From positions 248,001 to 312,000 of the forward strand of contig JADKHH010000023.1 of NCBI GenBank assembly GCA_016721905.1: a DNA stretch of 64,000 nucleotides, in the 5' to 3' direction. A program made the position numbers and the translations under genes. The stretch's first letter is position 1, and every line of letters begins with the position of its first letter. Positions 45,056 through 52,512 of this stretch are shown here, in pieces. Source of the DNA: Candidatus Opimibacter skivensis. GTDB lineage: Bacteria; Bacteroidota; Bacteroidia; Chitinophagales; Saprospiraceae. The notes beneath the pieces are model-generated. The model had not been told where the DNA came from, did no database searches, and saw nothing but the letters and a program-made list of their open reading frames with translations.

Positions 45056-46423
45056 TCAGGCTTTTGCTGATTTAGCGTATGTTTCTTTAAAGACAGAGGC
45101 ATCGCATGCATAGTATTCACCCCGTACCCCTTTGATCAGGTAATCCCCGGCTTTAGCTCTCATCAAGCCTTCCATGGTCATGATTTCAAAATCATGGTCG
45201 ATCCTGCAGGCACCAATGGGGATATCTTTTTTTGCATAGGGTTCAAACGTCAGCCCATAATCCTTGTAGGAAACAAAATAGGATTCTCCGGTGGGCGCAG
45301 GATGTGTGTATTTAAAGTCAACAAAGTGATCTTCCAGAATATATTTCTTCGCCGCCTTTTCGCCAATTTCCGCCAGGATATTCATGTTTTTTGGATTATC
45401 CATTTCACCCAGCGTTTTCATCACTGATGTTGAAAAGTTGTATCCCAGACCTTTTAGATCTTGCTCCGCCAGCCAGACATTGTATCGCAGATAGGTCAAC
45501 GCCTGGTATCCCAGGAAAGCGCTGCCTTTGAGATCACCCATTTCACTGTCAATCGAAATGGAGGTTGGCGAATCGCTCAAGATCTGCATGATCAGTTGAT
45601 TTGAGAGATTGGCATCATGCATAAAGAATTCCGGCATTTTTGCGGCCCAGGCCATAAGGTTGTTTTTCTGGAACGCCGAATAACTGCTTCGCTGATCAAT
45701 ATTACCTGTCCCAAGGGACACCATCAGCATGTTTCGTTTGCCGAGCCGCCAATGAAAGGGGTAGGAATTAAGACTCGCCAGCAGAAACAATCGTAAAGAC
45801 GGATTATTGACCATACTGATTCCGCCATCAATAAATGCACCTTGTTCACCTGAACTATCTTTAAGAAACATCGGCAGAAAGTACGTAGGTGCAGCCGCAC
45901 TGGCCATGATGACTTGCCATAGTGGCCAGTCTTTGTTCTGTGGAAAAAATTTTCCGTCTGGATGGTTATGTATAGCCCAGGTGCTAAACGTTTCCGCTCT
46001 TTTGGTGAAAATACATAGCCCTGTATGGATTCGTTCTGCATCGCCAAGGGTGATATCACCAAAGAATTTTTTCAATGCAATCTCCAGCGGTTTGTTATCA
46101 TACTTTACACCTTTAAACAAGTATTGAAAAAAACCGGTTTTCAATCCAAAGATTTTAGTGCCGAGTTCAAAATATTGCTTTTTTACCTCACTCGCCTTCA
46201 TGCCTATCGCCAGGCAGGAGGCAATGATAGAGCCTGTACTGGTCCCTCCGATCAGATCAAAATAATCGCACAACCGAAAGTCCGGGTCATTATTTTCTTT
46301 GGCCAGCATTTCTTCGATATGTTCGAGGAAACCAAGCGTCAGGATACCTCTGATCCCTCCTCCGTCAAGAGAAAGAATTCGCTTCTGGCCGGGAGCCGTC
46401 AGCCGGTCATGGAGTTTAGTCAT
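45056..46423 (-). CDS. Patatin-like phospholipase with C-terminal GDYL/GEYY module
   Basis: 455 residues, no signal peptide. The patatin fold shows the oxyanion loop SLDGGGIRG (18-26), nucleophile S62 in GGTSTGS, and D199 in the FIDGG dyad motif. Such enzymes release fatty acids from membrane lipids; relatives act as CBASS effectors. The last ~75 residues (IPIGACRIDHDFEIMTMEG, GDYLIKGVRGEYYACDASVF) match a short module I associate with phage and mobile-element proteins; it is separate from the patatin fold and could bind a ligand. It is the third gene of an operon with the barrel protein (14-base gap) and the TIR protein. An immunity, stress or lipid-remodelling role is inference. Confidence 0.88.
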   Translation of the reverse strand: MTKLHDRLTAPGQKRILSLDGGGIRGILTLGFLEHIEEMLAKENNDPDFRLCDYFDLIGGTSTGSIIASCLAIGMKASEVKKQYFELGTKIFGLKTGFFQYLFKGVKYDNKPLEIALKKFFGDITLGDAERIHTGLCIFTKRAETFSTWAIHNHPDGKFFPQNKDWPLWQVIMASAAAPTYFLPMFLKDSSGEQGAFIDGGISMVNNPSLRLFLLASLNSYPFHWRLGKRNMLMVSLGTGNIDQRSSYSAFQKNNLMAWAAKMPEFFMHDANLSNQLIMQILSDSPTSISIDSEMGDLKGSAFLGYQALTYLRYNVWLAEQDLKGLGYNFSTSVMKTLGEMDNPKNMNILAEIGEKAAKKYILEDHFVDFKYTHPAPTGESYFVSYKDYGLTFEPYAKKDIPIGACRIDHDFEIMTMEGLMRAKAGDYLIKGVRGEYYACDASVFKETYAKSAKA

Positions 46424-46437
46424 AGGAATAAGGGCGA

Positions 46438-47073
46438 TTAGAAATGATACATAAAGCCGAACAATCCTTTATACGTTAAAAACCAATGTTCAAAATCAAC
46501 CTCTTGCCCATTCACCAGGTTGGTGGTAAAATTACCGGAGGAAACCATGAGCGTGAAGTCAATGCTCATTTGCGTATTGAGAAAATAACGCAAGCCTCCG
46601 CCTCCGCAAATCCCATAGCCACTGTAGGTTTCATTGGAGACGAAATTAAAGGTCGGGTTGTAATACGTTTCCTTGCTCCTTGTGAAGTTGAGTCCAAGCG
46701 CTATGTTTGGACGTAATTTGGAATTGGTAGAACCAAAAATATATTTACCGATCAATTCTATTTCGGTATACGGATATGGACTATCAATGTTATATGCAGT
46801 AGATCCGTTATCCAGCGATTTAGTAGAAATAGAATAGTGTTGAAAGGCGAAAGCTGCTGCAATCTGATGATTGAAGCCATACTGGAGTTGTGCACCATAT
46901 CCGGTGCCACCTTCGGTTTCAAGGTGAAGATTATCATTGGTATAGGATACAAAGCCGAGATGAATACCAGCGGATAAGCCTTTCGTTTTGGATTGTATCG
47001 CGACTACATCTTGTCCGGAGACAACTTCGTAACTCATAAGCGACAACATTACAAAGAGGTATTGGAGTTTCAT
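46438..47073 (-). CDS. Outer-membrane beta-barrel protein in TIR/patatin operon
   Basis: The ATG at 47073 gives 211 residues with a signal peptide (MKLQYLFVMLSLMSYEVVSGQ); the frame is open to 47160 but that part overlaps the TIR gene. Alternating strands (LSAGIHLGFVSYTNDNL, YGAQLQYGFNHQIAAAFAFQHYSI, YTEIELIGKYIFG) and a terminal aromatic (FGFMYHF) indicate a small outer-membrane barrel of about eight strands. It starts one base after the TIR stop and ends 14 bases before the patatin start, so the three genes are almost certainly one transcript. Confidence 0.82.
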   Translation of the reverse strand: MKLQYLFVMLSLMSYEVVSGQDVVAIQSKTKGLSAGIHLGFVSYTNDNLHLETEGGTGYGAQLQYGFNHQIAAAFAFQHYSISTKSLDNGSTAYNIDSPYPYTEIELIGKYIFGSTNSKLRPNIALGLNFTRSKETYYNPTFNFVSNETYSGYGICGGGGLRYFLNTQMSIDFTLMVSSGNFTTNLVNGQEVDFEHWFLTYKGLFGFMYHF

Positions 47074-47074
47074 G

Positions 47075-48499
47075 TCAATAGTTGATTTGCAGGGTAGAAG
47101 AGGTCTTGATTTTATAAATGGTTTGTGTGTTGATCTCCATGGGTATGTCTCCTTTGGCAATTAAATGAAATTCATTGGTTTGTAAAGGCAATTTTTGCCC
47201 ATCCGGAGTCTTAAGGTAATCAAATACGAGGTCCATTACACCTGCTCGTTTATAATTGCTGGCTTTGATATACACAACATTGGCAGTGACTGAACTTCCG
47301 GCAGGCAATATAATATTTTTACCATCAAGGAGTGGTTTGTCAAGTAAAAAGGAAACGCGTTTTGGGACGGCAAATCCATCGTCACTTGAAATGGTCACGC
47401 TGCTTTTTACCTGGAGCTCAGTCCCTTTGGAAATCGTGGAGGATGCTTTAAAATTATTTAAATCAGCAGGGGGTTTAATAGTAGGGGAGGAGGTGGAGGG
47501 CAATGGATCTTCAATTGCTTTTTCCACCGGCTTCGAAGAGGCTCCATTCACTATAGAGGGCTGGGTTTTGGGTGATTGGTTCTGGGAGGGTATAACCGGT
47601 TTTTGTTTTTCTGGTTGTTGTTTCCTGGACGTTTGAGACTGATTCAGATGCTCATTGGTATCAGGAGCATTTAAATGGGTTCGATTCTCTTCCGCTATTT
47701 CAGTATGTACAACACTATTCGGTTGCAGGAAACCCGAGGAATCAGGCAGTGCTTCCGATGCAGAATCATCCTGCTTGCTACCAGCTAGCATATTGGATTT
47801 AGTCAAGATACCCCATGCCATAAAAAGTCCAAAGAGGGCAAAGACAATGATGGCTGCCTTTTTAAAATTGCCTGATGATAAAACAGAGGGGTCTGAATTT
47901 ACGTGGTGGACAGGCGTTTGTTTTTTCTCACGATTTCCACTGATCTTTTCTTTGATCGCCTTCACGAGGTCTTCATAATCGGATTCCCTGTGGATGGTTA
48001 TATTGAGTGTATTGATATCTCTCAGAATACCGGTGAGCCGGGCTATGTTATTTCGTATTTCGGCATAGAGATTCAGGTCATCCGTGATTCCTTCTATATA
48101 ACTCAGTGAGTTTAGCTCCTTGACTTTATTCTGCAGGTTCATGAGTTGTGTCTCCCAATATTTGACAAATTCCAGACGATCTGCCGAACTGGAGATTTTT
48201 ACTTCATCTAGTACAATAGGGAAAATGCGTTCACTCAGGTTTTCGTTTTTATGAATTTCCAGGAGTTCAAACATGCAGTACTCTGATTTGAGATACTTGT
48301 TTGACAGGATAATGATCACCATATCTGCTTCGCCAAGCTGGACCATAAAGTCATGAATGCTTTGCCTGTAGGAAAGATCCCTTTTGTCCAGGATAAACGT
48401 AATGTCCTCCGCCTCAAGCCGTTTGACCAGTTGGGCTAAAATCTCATCACTAATGCCTCCCCAGGCATGGGAGATAAATATGGAGGATGGGCGCTTCAT
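47075..48499 (-). CDS. Membrane-anchored TIR-domain protein with periplasmic C-terminal domain
   Basis: The ATG at 48499 starts directly at the TIR strand (KRPSSIFISHAW), as is usual; 48553 would add 18 residues. Residues ~5-125 form a TIR domain with SNKYLKSEYCMFELLEI, where E78 is the candidate NADase glutamate. A helical stretch is followed by one membrane helix (213-233). Beyond it, a ~130-residue Pro/Ser/Gln-rich linker leads to a beta domain (about 370-474: ISKGTELQVKSSVTIS, IILPAGSSVTANVVYIKA, VMDLVFDYLKTPDGQKLPL). The TIR part is thus cytoplasmic and the tail periplasmic. It is first in the operon with the barrel and patatin genes. TIR domains cleave NAD+ or assemble signalling complexes; which applies here is unknown. 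Confidence 0.88.
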   Translation of the reverse strand: MKRPSSIFISHAWGGISDEILAQLVKRLEAEDITFILDKRDLSYRQSIHDFMVQLGEADMVIIILSNKYLKSEYCMFELLEIHKNENLSERIFPIVLDEVKISSSADRLEFVKYWETQLMNLQNKVKELNSLSYIEGITDDLNLYAEIRNNIARLTGILRDINTLNITIHRESDYEDLVKAIKEKISGNREKKQTPVHHVNSDPSVLSSGNFKKAAIIVFALFGLFMAWGILTKSNMLAGSKQDDSASEALPDSSGFLQPNSVVHTEIAEENRTHLNAPDTNEHLNQSQTSRKQQPEKQKPVIPSQNQSPKTQPSIVNGASSKPVEKAIEDPLPSTSSPTIKPPADLNNFKASSTISKGTELQVKSSVTISSDDGFAVPKRVSFLLDKPLLDGKNIILPAGSSVTANVVYIKASNYKRAGVMDLVFDYLKTPDGQKLPLQTNEFHLIAKGDIPMEINTQTIYKIKTSSTLQINY

Positions 48500-48612
48500 T
48501 TCTTGCCATGCGAATATACTGATTCTCTGAGGGAATGCTGAAGTGGTGTGCAATTTGAAGAGAACACTATATTTATCATCTTATTGATATTTCACCTACC
48601 TCAACTAAGCGT

Positions 48613-49155
48613 ATGCATCATTTTCTCACTGTCTTATTGCTTTGTTTCCTGCCAGCTGGTTTATTCGCCCAGGAGTATCACCGTTGGGACATCAATGAGG
48701 ACGGATCCATTTCATGGCGGATCAAGGGTGACATACCCCACAACGATCATATCGAAATGAGTGGGAGTAGGATTTCTGCGGTATTGAGGTATGGGGTAGA
48801 TGATAAGGGAGATTTCAGTATGACACGCACGCTGGTTTGGCCCATGCTCAGGACCATTCCAAATAACACGCATGCCAGCCTGACCCGGACATATGCCATG
48901 GATGCTTTTGACCTGGTGGTAGCCAATCGAAAACCCTTAGCCCTTGAAAAAACAATTTCGATCACATTAGATGGTACCATGAAAGTGGAAAGTATGGCTG
49001 GTAATGACCTTCAACTCACACGCCGTTTTTTTCCTTCCATGGATGATTCCGATTTCTATGAAATGTATTTGATCCGGAATTTATCAGATAAAAAATACAA
49101 GATCGAAATACCAGAGTATAACACTATATATACTACTGATCCGAAGACGGAGTGA
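48613..49155 (+). CDS. Secreted six-hairpin-glycosidase-like protein, N-terminal fragment (frameshifted)
   Basis: A signal peptide (MHHFLTVLLLCFLPAGLFAQ) is followed by a beta-rich domain (WDINEDGSISWRIKGDIPHND, SAVLRYGVDDKGDFSMTRTL) like the N-terminal sandwich of alpha/alpha six-barrel glycosidases. The frame stops at TGA 49153-49155. Adding one base there gives TDPKTEVNGPYRIYIQ and continues into the next frame, so this is one ~680-residue protein. It is divergent from the TIR operon. Confidence 0.7.
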   Translation: MHHFLTVLLLCFLPAGLFAQEYHRWDINEDGSISWRIKGDIPHNDHIEMSGSRISAVLRYGVDDKGDFSMTRTLVWPMLRTIPNNTHASLTRTYAMDAFDLVVANRKPLALEKTISITLDGTMKVESMAGNDLQLTRRFFPSMDDSDFYEMYLIRNLSDKKYKIEIPEYNTIYTTDPKTE

Positions 49156-50654
49156 ATGGACCCTATCGCATTTACATACAACTCAGAGGCGATGGTTTTT
49201 ACACCATTGAAAAGGGAGATTCGGTTGTTTTTTCGCTGGTGTTTATGGGTTGGTCCGATGACAATGGCAGTACAGGAGGCGATGAAGCAGATGGGGAATT
49301 GCGTTTGCGTAACAAATATCTTCAGGAGATCCGCAGTAAATTGGTGCTGGAGACACCGGACACGTTACTAAATACAGCATTTGCTTTCGCCAAGATCAGG
49401 GCAGCAGAAAGTATTTTTGAAACCAAAGGTGGCCCTATGCACGGCCCTGGTGGAGAGGCTTATTACGCGGCCATCTGGGCAAACGATCAGGCAGAATATG
49501 TCGGACCTTTCTTTCCATTTCTTGGATATGATTATGGAAATGAAGCATCGCTAAACGCATACCTGCATTTTGCCCGGTTCATGAATGATGCGTATGATCC
49601 CATCCCAAGTTCGATCATCGCAGAAGGAACAGATATATGGAACGGAGCCGGTGATCGCGGAGATGCAGCCATGATAGCCTACGGAGCTGCCCGCTATGCC
49701 CTTGCGAGTGGTGATCCTGTTCAGGCAGAAAAATTGTGGCCCTTGATCAAGTGGTGCCTTGAATACTGCCGTCGTCATCTCAACAGTGATGGCGTAGTCA
49801 CCTCCGACACAGATGAATTGGAAGGGCGATTTCCTGCAGGAACAGCAAATCTTTGCACTTCATCCCTGTATTATGATGCATTACAATCGGCCGTTTACCT
49901 GGGGCAAGCTACCGGGAGAGACAGGAAGTACCTTCGTGTGTACACACAGCAAGCTGAAAAATTAAAAAGATCCATTGAGAAATATTTCGGAGCAACGATA
50001 GGAGGATTCGAAACCTATAAATATTATAAGGAGAATGATACCCTCCGCTCATGGATATGTATACCCCTCACCATGGGCATCATGGATCGTAAGGCAGGCA
50101 CCGTTGATGCGCTGTTCTCTCCGCAACTATGGACAGAAGATGGTCTTGCCACAATATCCGGAGGAAAAACATTCTGGGACAGATCAACCCTCTATGCATT
50201 GAGAGGTGTATTTGCTGCCGGCGAAACAGAGAAAGCCCTTGAATTTTTGCATTATTATTCAAACCGCCGCTTATTAGGTGATCATGTTCCTTACCCGGTA
50301 GAAGCATATCCGGAAGGAAGCCAGCGCCATCTGTCTGCAGAAAGCGGATTGTATTGCAGGGTTTTTACAGAAGGGTTATTTGGTATCAGGCCCACAGGCT
50401 TATGCAGCTTCGATCTCACACCGCAATTGCCGGCGGGTTGGCCCTCCATGAGCCTACGCAGGATTCATGCTTTTGACAGCGTCTTTGATATCAGTGTTGA
50501 GCGCGAGGGTGAAAAGATAAAAGTGACCGTTTCCTCGGGAAAAAAGATCATTTCAAATAAGTTTATCATGAGCGGAGAAACAATTCCCGTTGTGTTTGAT
50601 GATTGTATGTTTCGACGCTCAAATACCGAGGAGATTATAATTGGCAAGCAATAA
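49152..50654 (+). CDS. Six-hairpin-glycosidase-like protein, catalytic fragment (frameshifted)
   Basis: 500 codons continuing 48613-49155. After the end of the beta domain, residues ~70-430 have helix-pair repeats typical of alpha/alpha six-barrel enzymes: AAIWANDQAEYVGPFFPF, WNGAGDRGDAAMIAYGAARY, WPLIKWCLEYCRRHLNSDG and TLYALRGVFAAGETEKAL. Asp and Glu residues in AIWANDQAEY and SDTDELEGR are possible acid/base residues, but I cannot assign a GH family; alpha-L-rhamnosidase or GH63/GH15-like are options. A short C-terminal beta domain ends it. It is probably a periplasmic or secreted glycan hydrolase. Confidence 0.65.
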   Translation: MNGPYRIYIQLRGDGFYTIEKGDSVVFSLVFMGWSDDNGSTGGDEADGELRLRNKYLQEIRSKLVLETPDTLLNTAFAFAKIRAAESIFETKGGPMHGPGGEAYYAAIWANDQAEYVGPFFPFLGYDYGNEASLNAYLHFARFMNDAYDPIPSSIIAEGTDIWNGAGDRGDAAMIAYGAARYALASGDPVQAEKLWPLIKWCLEYCRRHLNSDGVVTSDTDELEGRFPAGTANLCTSSLYYDALQSAVYLGQATGRDRKYLRVYTQQAEKLKRSIEKYFGATIGGFETYKYYKENDTLRSWICIPLTMGIMDRKAGTVDALFSPQLWTEDGLATISGGKTFWDRSTLYALRGVFAAGETEKALEFLHYYSNRRLLGDHVPYPVEAYPEGSQRHLSAESGLYCRVFTEGLFGIRPTGLCSFDLTPQLPAGWPSMSLRRIHAFDSVFDISVEREGEKIKVTVSSGKKIISNKFIMSGETIPVVFDDCMFRRSNTEEIIIGKQ

Positions 50655-50678
50655 CACTCCATCGCTATATAAGAAAGG

Positions 50679-50742
50679 GAATTATGGAGATAAAAAGTAC
50701 GGACAGGACGCGTCCTGTCCGTACTTTTTATCTCCATAATTC
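50679..50742. terminator. 64-bp perfect palindrome sharing the 23543 core (bidirectional terminator-like)
   Basis: A loopless inverted repeat with the same 28-bp core (half-site GTACGGACAGGACG). Its outer arms, GAATTATGGAGATAAAAA and the complement, differ from those at 23543 yet pair perfectly. It sits 24 bases after the glycosidase stop and 60 before the convergent TPR stop. T/A runs flank the core on both strands, as needed for termination in either direction. Confidence 0.8.
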
Positions 50743-50764
50743 AAGTCCAAAACTTGCAACTGCA

Positions 50765-50802
50765 ACATGGTATTGGCATACTCACAACTCACAATTCACA
50801 AC
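50765..50802 (-). repeat. GTGAGTTGTGAATTGTGAG words after the TPR gene
   Basis: On the minus strand the TPR stop is followed at once by TTGTGAGTTGTGAATTGTGA-type words. They match in sequence and sense the array after the M43 protease gene at 40955. Confidence 0.7.
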
Positions 50803-52347
50803 TCACAACAGTTTCATCGCCGCTTCCTTCCCCATTACTGACAACCGTTTATTCGGCGCGAGCTCCAGAGATTTTTCAAATTGCACAAGCGCCTCTTTCG
50901 GTCGGCCATTCTCCAGCAGCCATTCGCCATACATTTCATACGAAGGCTTTACGATACTGGGTGGGCCGTAGGAGTAGCCTGCTTTAGCATGAAGCTCAGT
51001 AGCTTTTTTAAAGAAATTTTCGGTGGCCGTTGCATCTTTATCAAGCCACGCGCGCATGGCCCTCAATTCCATTTCCATCGTTTCTGCTTCAAGCAGATCA
51101 GTTTGCGTGGTCTGTGCCCTGTTGACATTTCCACACATCCGGATGCCTGTTCCTGATGTCTTCAGGTCTTCAATGATCCTTTCATCTGCCAATTGTTTTA
51201 TCACGGAGTCCATGGCCACTTTATTTTTTTCATAATAAGCTGCCATGCCGGTGACAAAGTAATTTTTGGCACGCGATACGATGTTCAGGTCACGCTGGTC
51301 AACAGTGATATTAATGACCGGACTACTATAGTCATTGGTCTCTGCGAGGTAGGTTGACTTGAGCAAGATGGCATGGGCCCGTGCACGTGGGCTTGGAAGT
51401 GCTGTGCAATATTGCAACATACTATCGACCATAGCTTTCGCTGTTTCATTTTGTCCCAGCTGAAGCTGGCCATATTCAAGCCAATGGTAGGCATGGTAGG
51501 CGAGGGCATTGTTATCCAGATTCTTCTTTTCCTTCCTGGCTTGTTCTGCTTTCCATGAAACGATGTTGCTCGTCACTACTTTGTCCCAAAGGCCAAGTGC
51601 CAGGTAGGTGTGCGTGGGCATATGAAGCGCATGACCCGCATCCGGTGCAACTTTCGCATACTTGTCAGCGGTAGCCAATGCGAGATCTGCATATTGAGGA
51701 TCATCATATGCATGTATGATGTAGTGAAGTGCTCCCGGGTGATTAGGATTTCGTTCGAGCACTTCATAGGAGATTTTGGCAGCCTTTTCAAATATCTGCT
51801 TATTGGTATCCGTCGTTCCCCAGCCATTGAGTGCCAGGCTGTAGAAGGATGCCACTTCATCATTGCCCGGATATTTTTCATAGAGTGTTTCCATGTATTC
51901 AGCATAGCTGCTATCCCGTGTAGCTTTATCACCTGGGCCATACAGGATATTAATACCACCGATGAAGTCTTTTTCAATATCTGTTTTGGCTTTTTCTATG
52001 CGTCCCTCAGGTGTGGGGGCCAGGGCATTTAGTATTTCATTGCCCTTGTCATAATTCTGCTCCTGCCACAGCGGATGATTGTACGTCATCGCTTCGCCCC
52101 AGTAGGCCATTACAAAGTCTGGATCCATTGTTTTTGCTTCCACAAAAGCTTCTGCTGCATCTGTGTATTCAAAACTGTGCAGTAACAGCATTCCTTTTGT
52201 AAACAATGGCTGCGCTTCTGCTTTGCCAGTGGCTTCAAATTTGATTTCACCCAGGTGATTTTCAGGCTGCTGAGCATTTTCCTTGCAGCTGAGGAGCGTC
52301 AGGGTAGCGAAGAATATAATTACGCGGAAAGGAGAAGAAGGGACCAT
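50803..52347 (-). CDS. TPR-repeat lipoprotein
   Basis: 514 residues with a lipoprotein signal (VIIFFATLTLLSC, lipobox Cys about residue 21). The rest is helical with tetratricopeptide-like pairs: LFTKGMLLLHSFEYTDAAEAFVEAKTMDPDFVMAYWGEAMTYNHP, YEVLERNPNHPGALHYIIHAYDD, and a final EALVQFEKSLELAPNKRLSV. The layout matches a widespread family of Bacteroidota TPR proteins annotated only as such. It probably acts as a periplasmic or surface scaffold; partner unknown. It lies between two repeat elements. Confidence 0.88.
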   Translation of the reverse strand: MVPSSPFRVIIFFATLTLLSCKENAQQPENHLGEIKFEATGKAEAQPLFTKGMLLLHSFEYTDAAEAFVEAKTMDPDFVMAYWGEAMTYNHPLWQEQNYDKGNEILNALAPTPEGRIEKAKTDIEKDFIGGINILYGPGDKATRDSSYAEYMETLYEKYPGNDEVASFYSLALNGWGTTDTNKQIFEKAAKISYEVLERNPNHPGALHYIIHAYDDPQYADLALATADKYAKVAPDAGHALHMPTHTYLALGLWDKVVTSNIVSWKAEQARKEKKNLDNNALAYHAYHWLEYGQLQLGQNETAKAMVDSMLQYCTALPSPRARAHAILLKSTYLAETNDYSSPVINITVDQRDLNIVSRAKNYFVTGMAAYYEKNKVAMDSVIKQLADERIIEDLKTSGTGIRMCGNVNRAQTTQTDLLEAETMEMELRAMRAWLDKDATATENFFKKATELHAKAGYSYGPPSIVKPSYEMYGEWLLENGRPKEALVQFEKSLELAPNKRLSVMGKEAAMKLL

Positions 52348-52395
52348 GGATATATGATTTCGATAGTATCAAATATATCGAAATATTTTTGCGAT

Positions 52396-52497
52396 TCTGA
52401 CCCCCTACCCCCTGAAAGGGGGACTTGATTGAAATGACATTGAGAATTCGACTATATATTTTAAGCTGGTCCCCCTTTCAGGGGGTAGGGGGTCAGA
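52396..52497. repeat. Inverted repeat with 29-bp arms around GACCCCCTACCCCCTG
   Basis: The left arm 52396-52424 and right arm 52469-52497 are exact reverse complements, separated by a 44-base loop. Each arm also contains its own CCCCCTGAAAGGGGG hairpin. A second copy is at 55754-55853. It lies just past the 3' end of the CHU_C gene and upstream of the TPR gene, so it may insulate the two. Confidence 0.85.
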
Positions 52498-52512
52498 AGA
52501 TCATCTCACGTT

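Noticed and set aside
45056..48499. Known CBASS or Thoeris system
   Set aside because: No CD-NTase, ThsA/SLOG, STING or Cap2/Cap3 gene is near. The TIR protein is membrane-spanning and partnered with an outer-membrane barrel, so it fits neither known layout.
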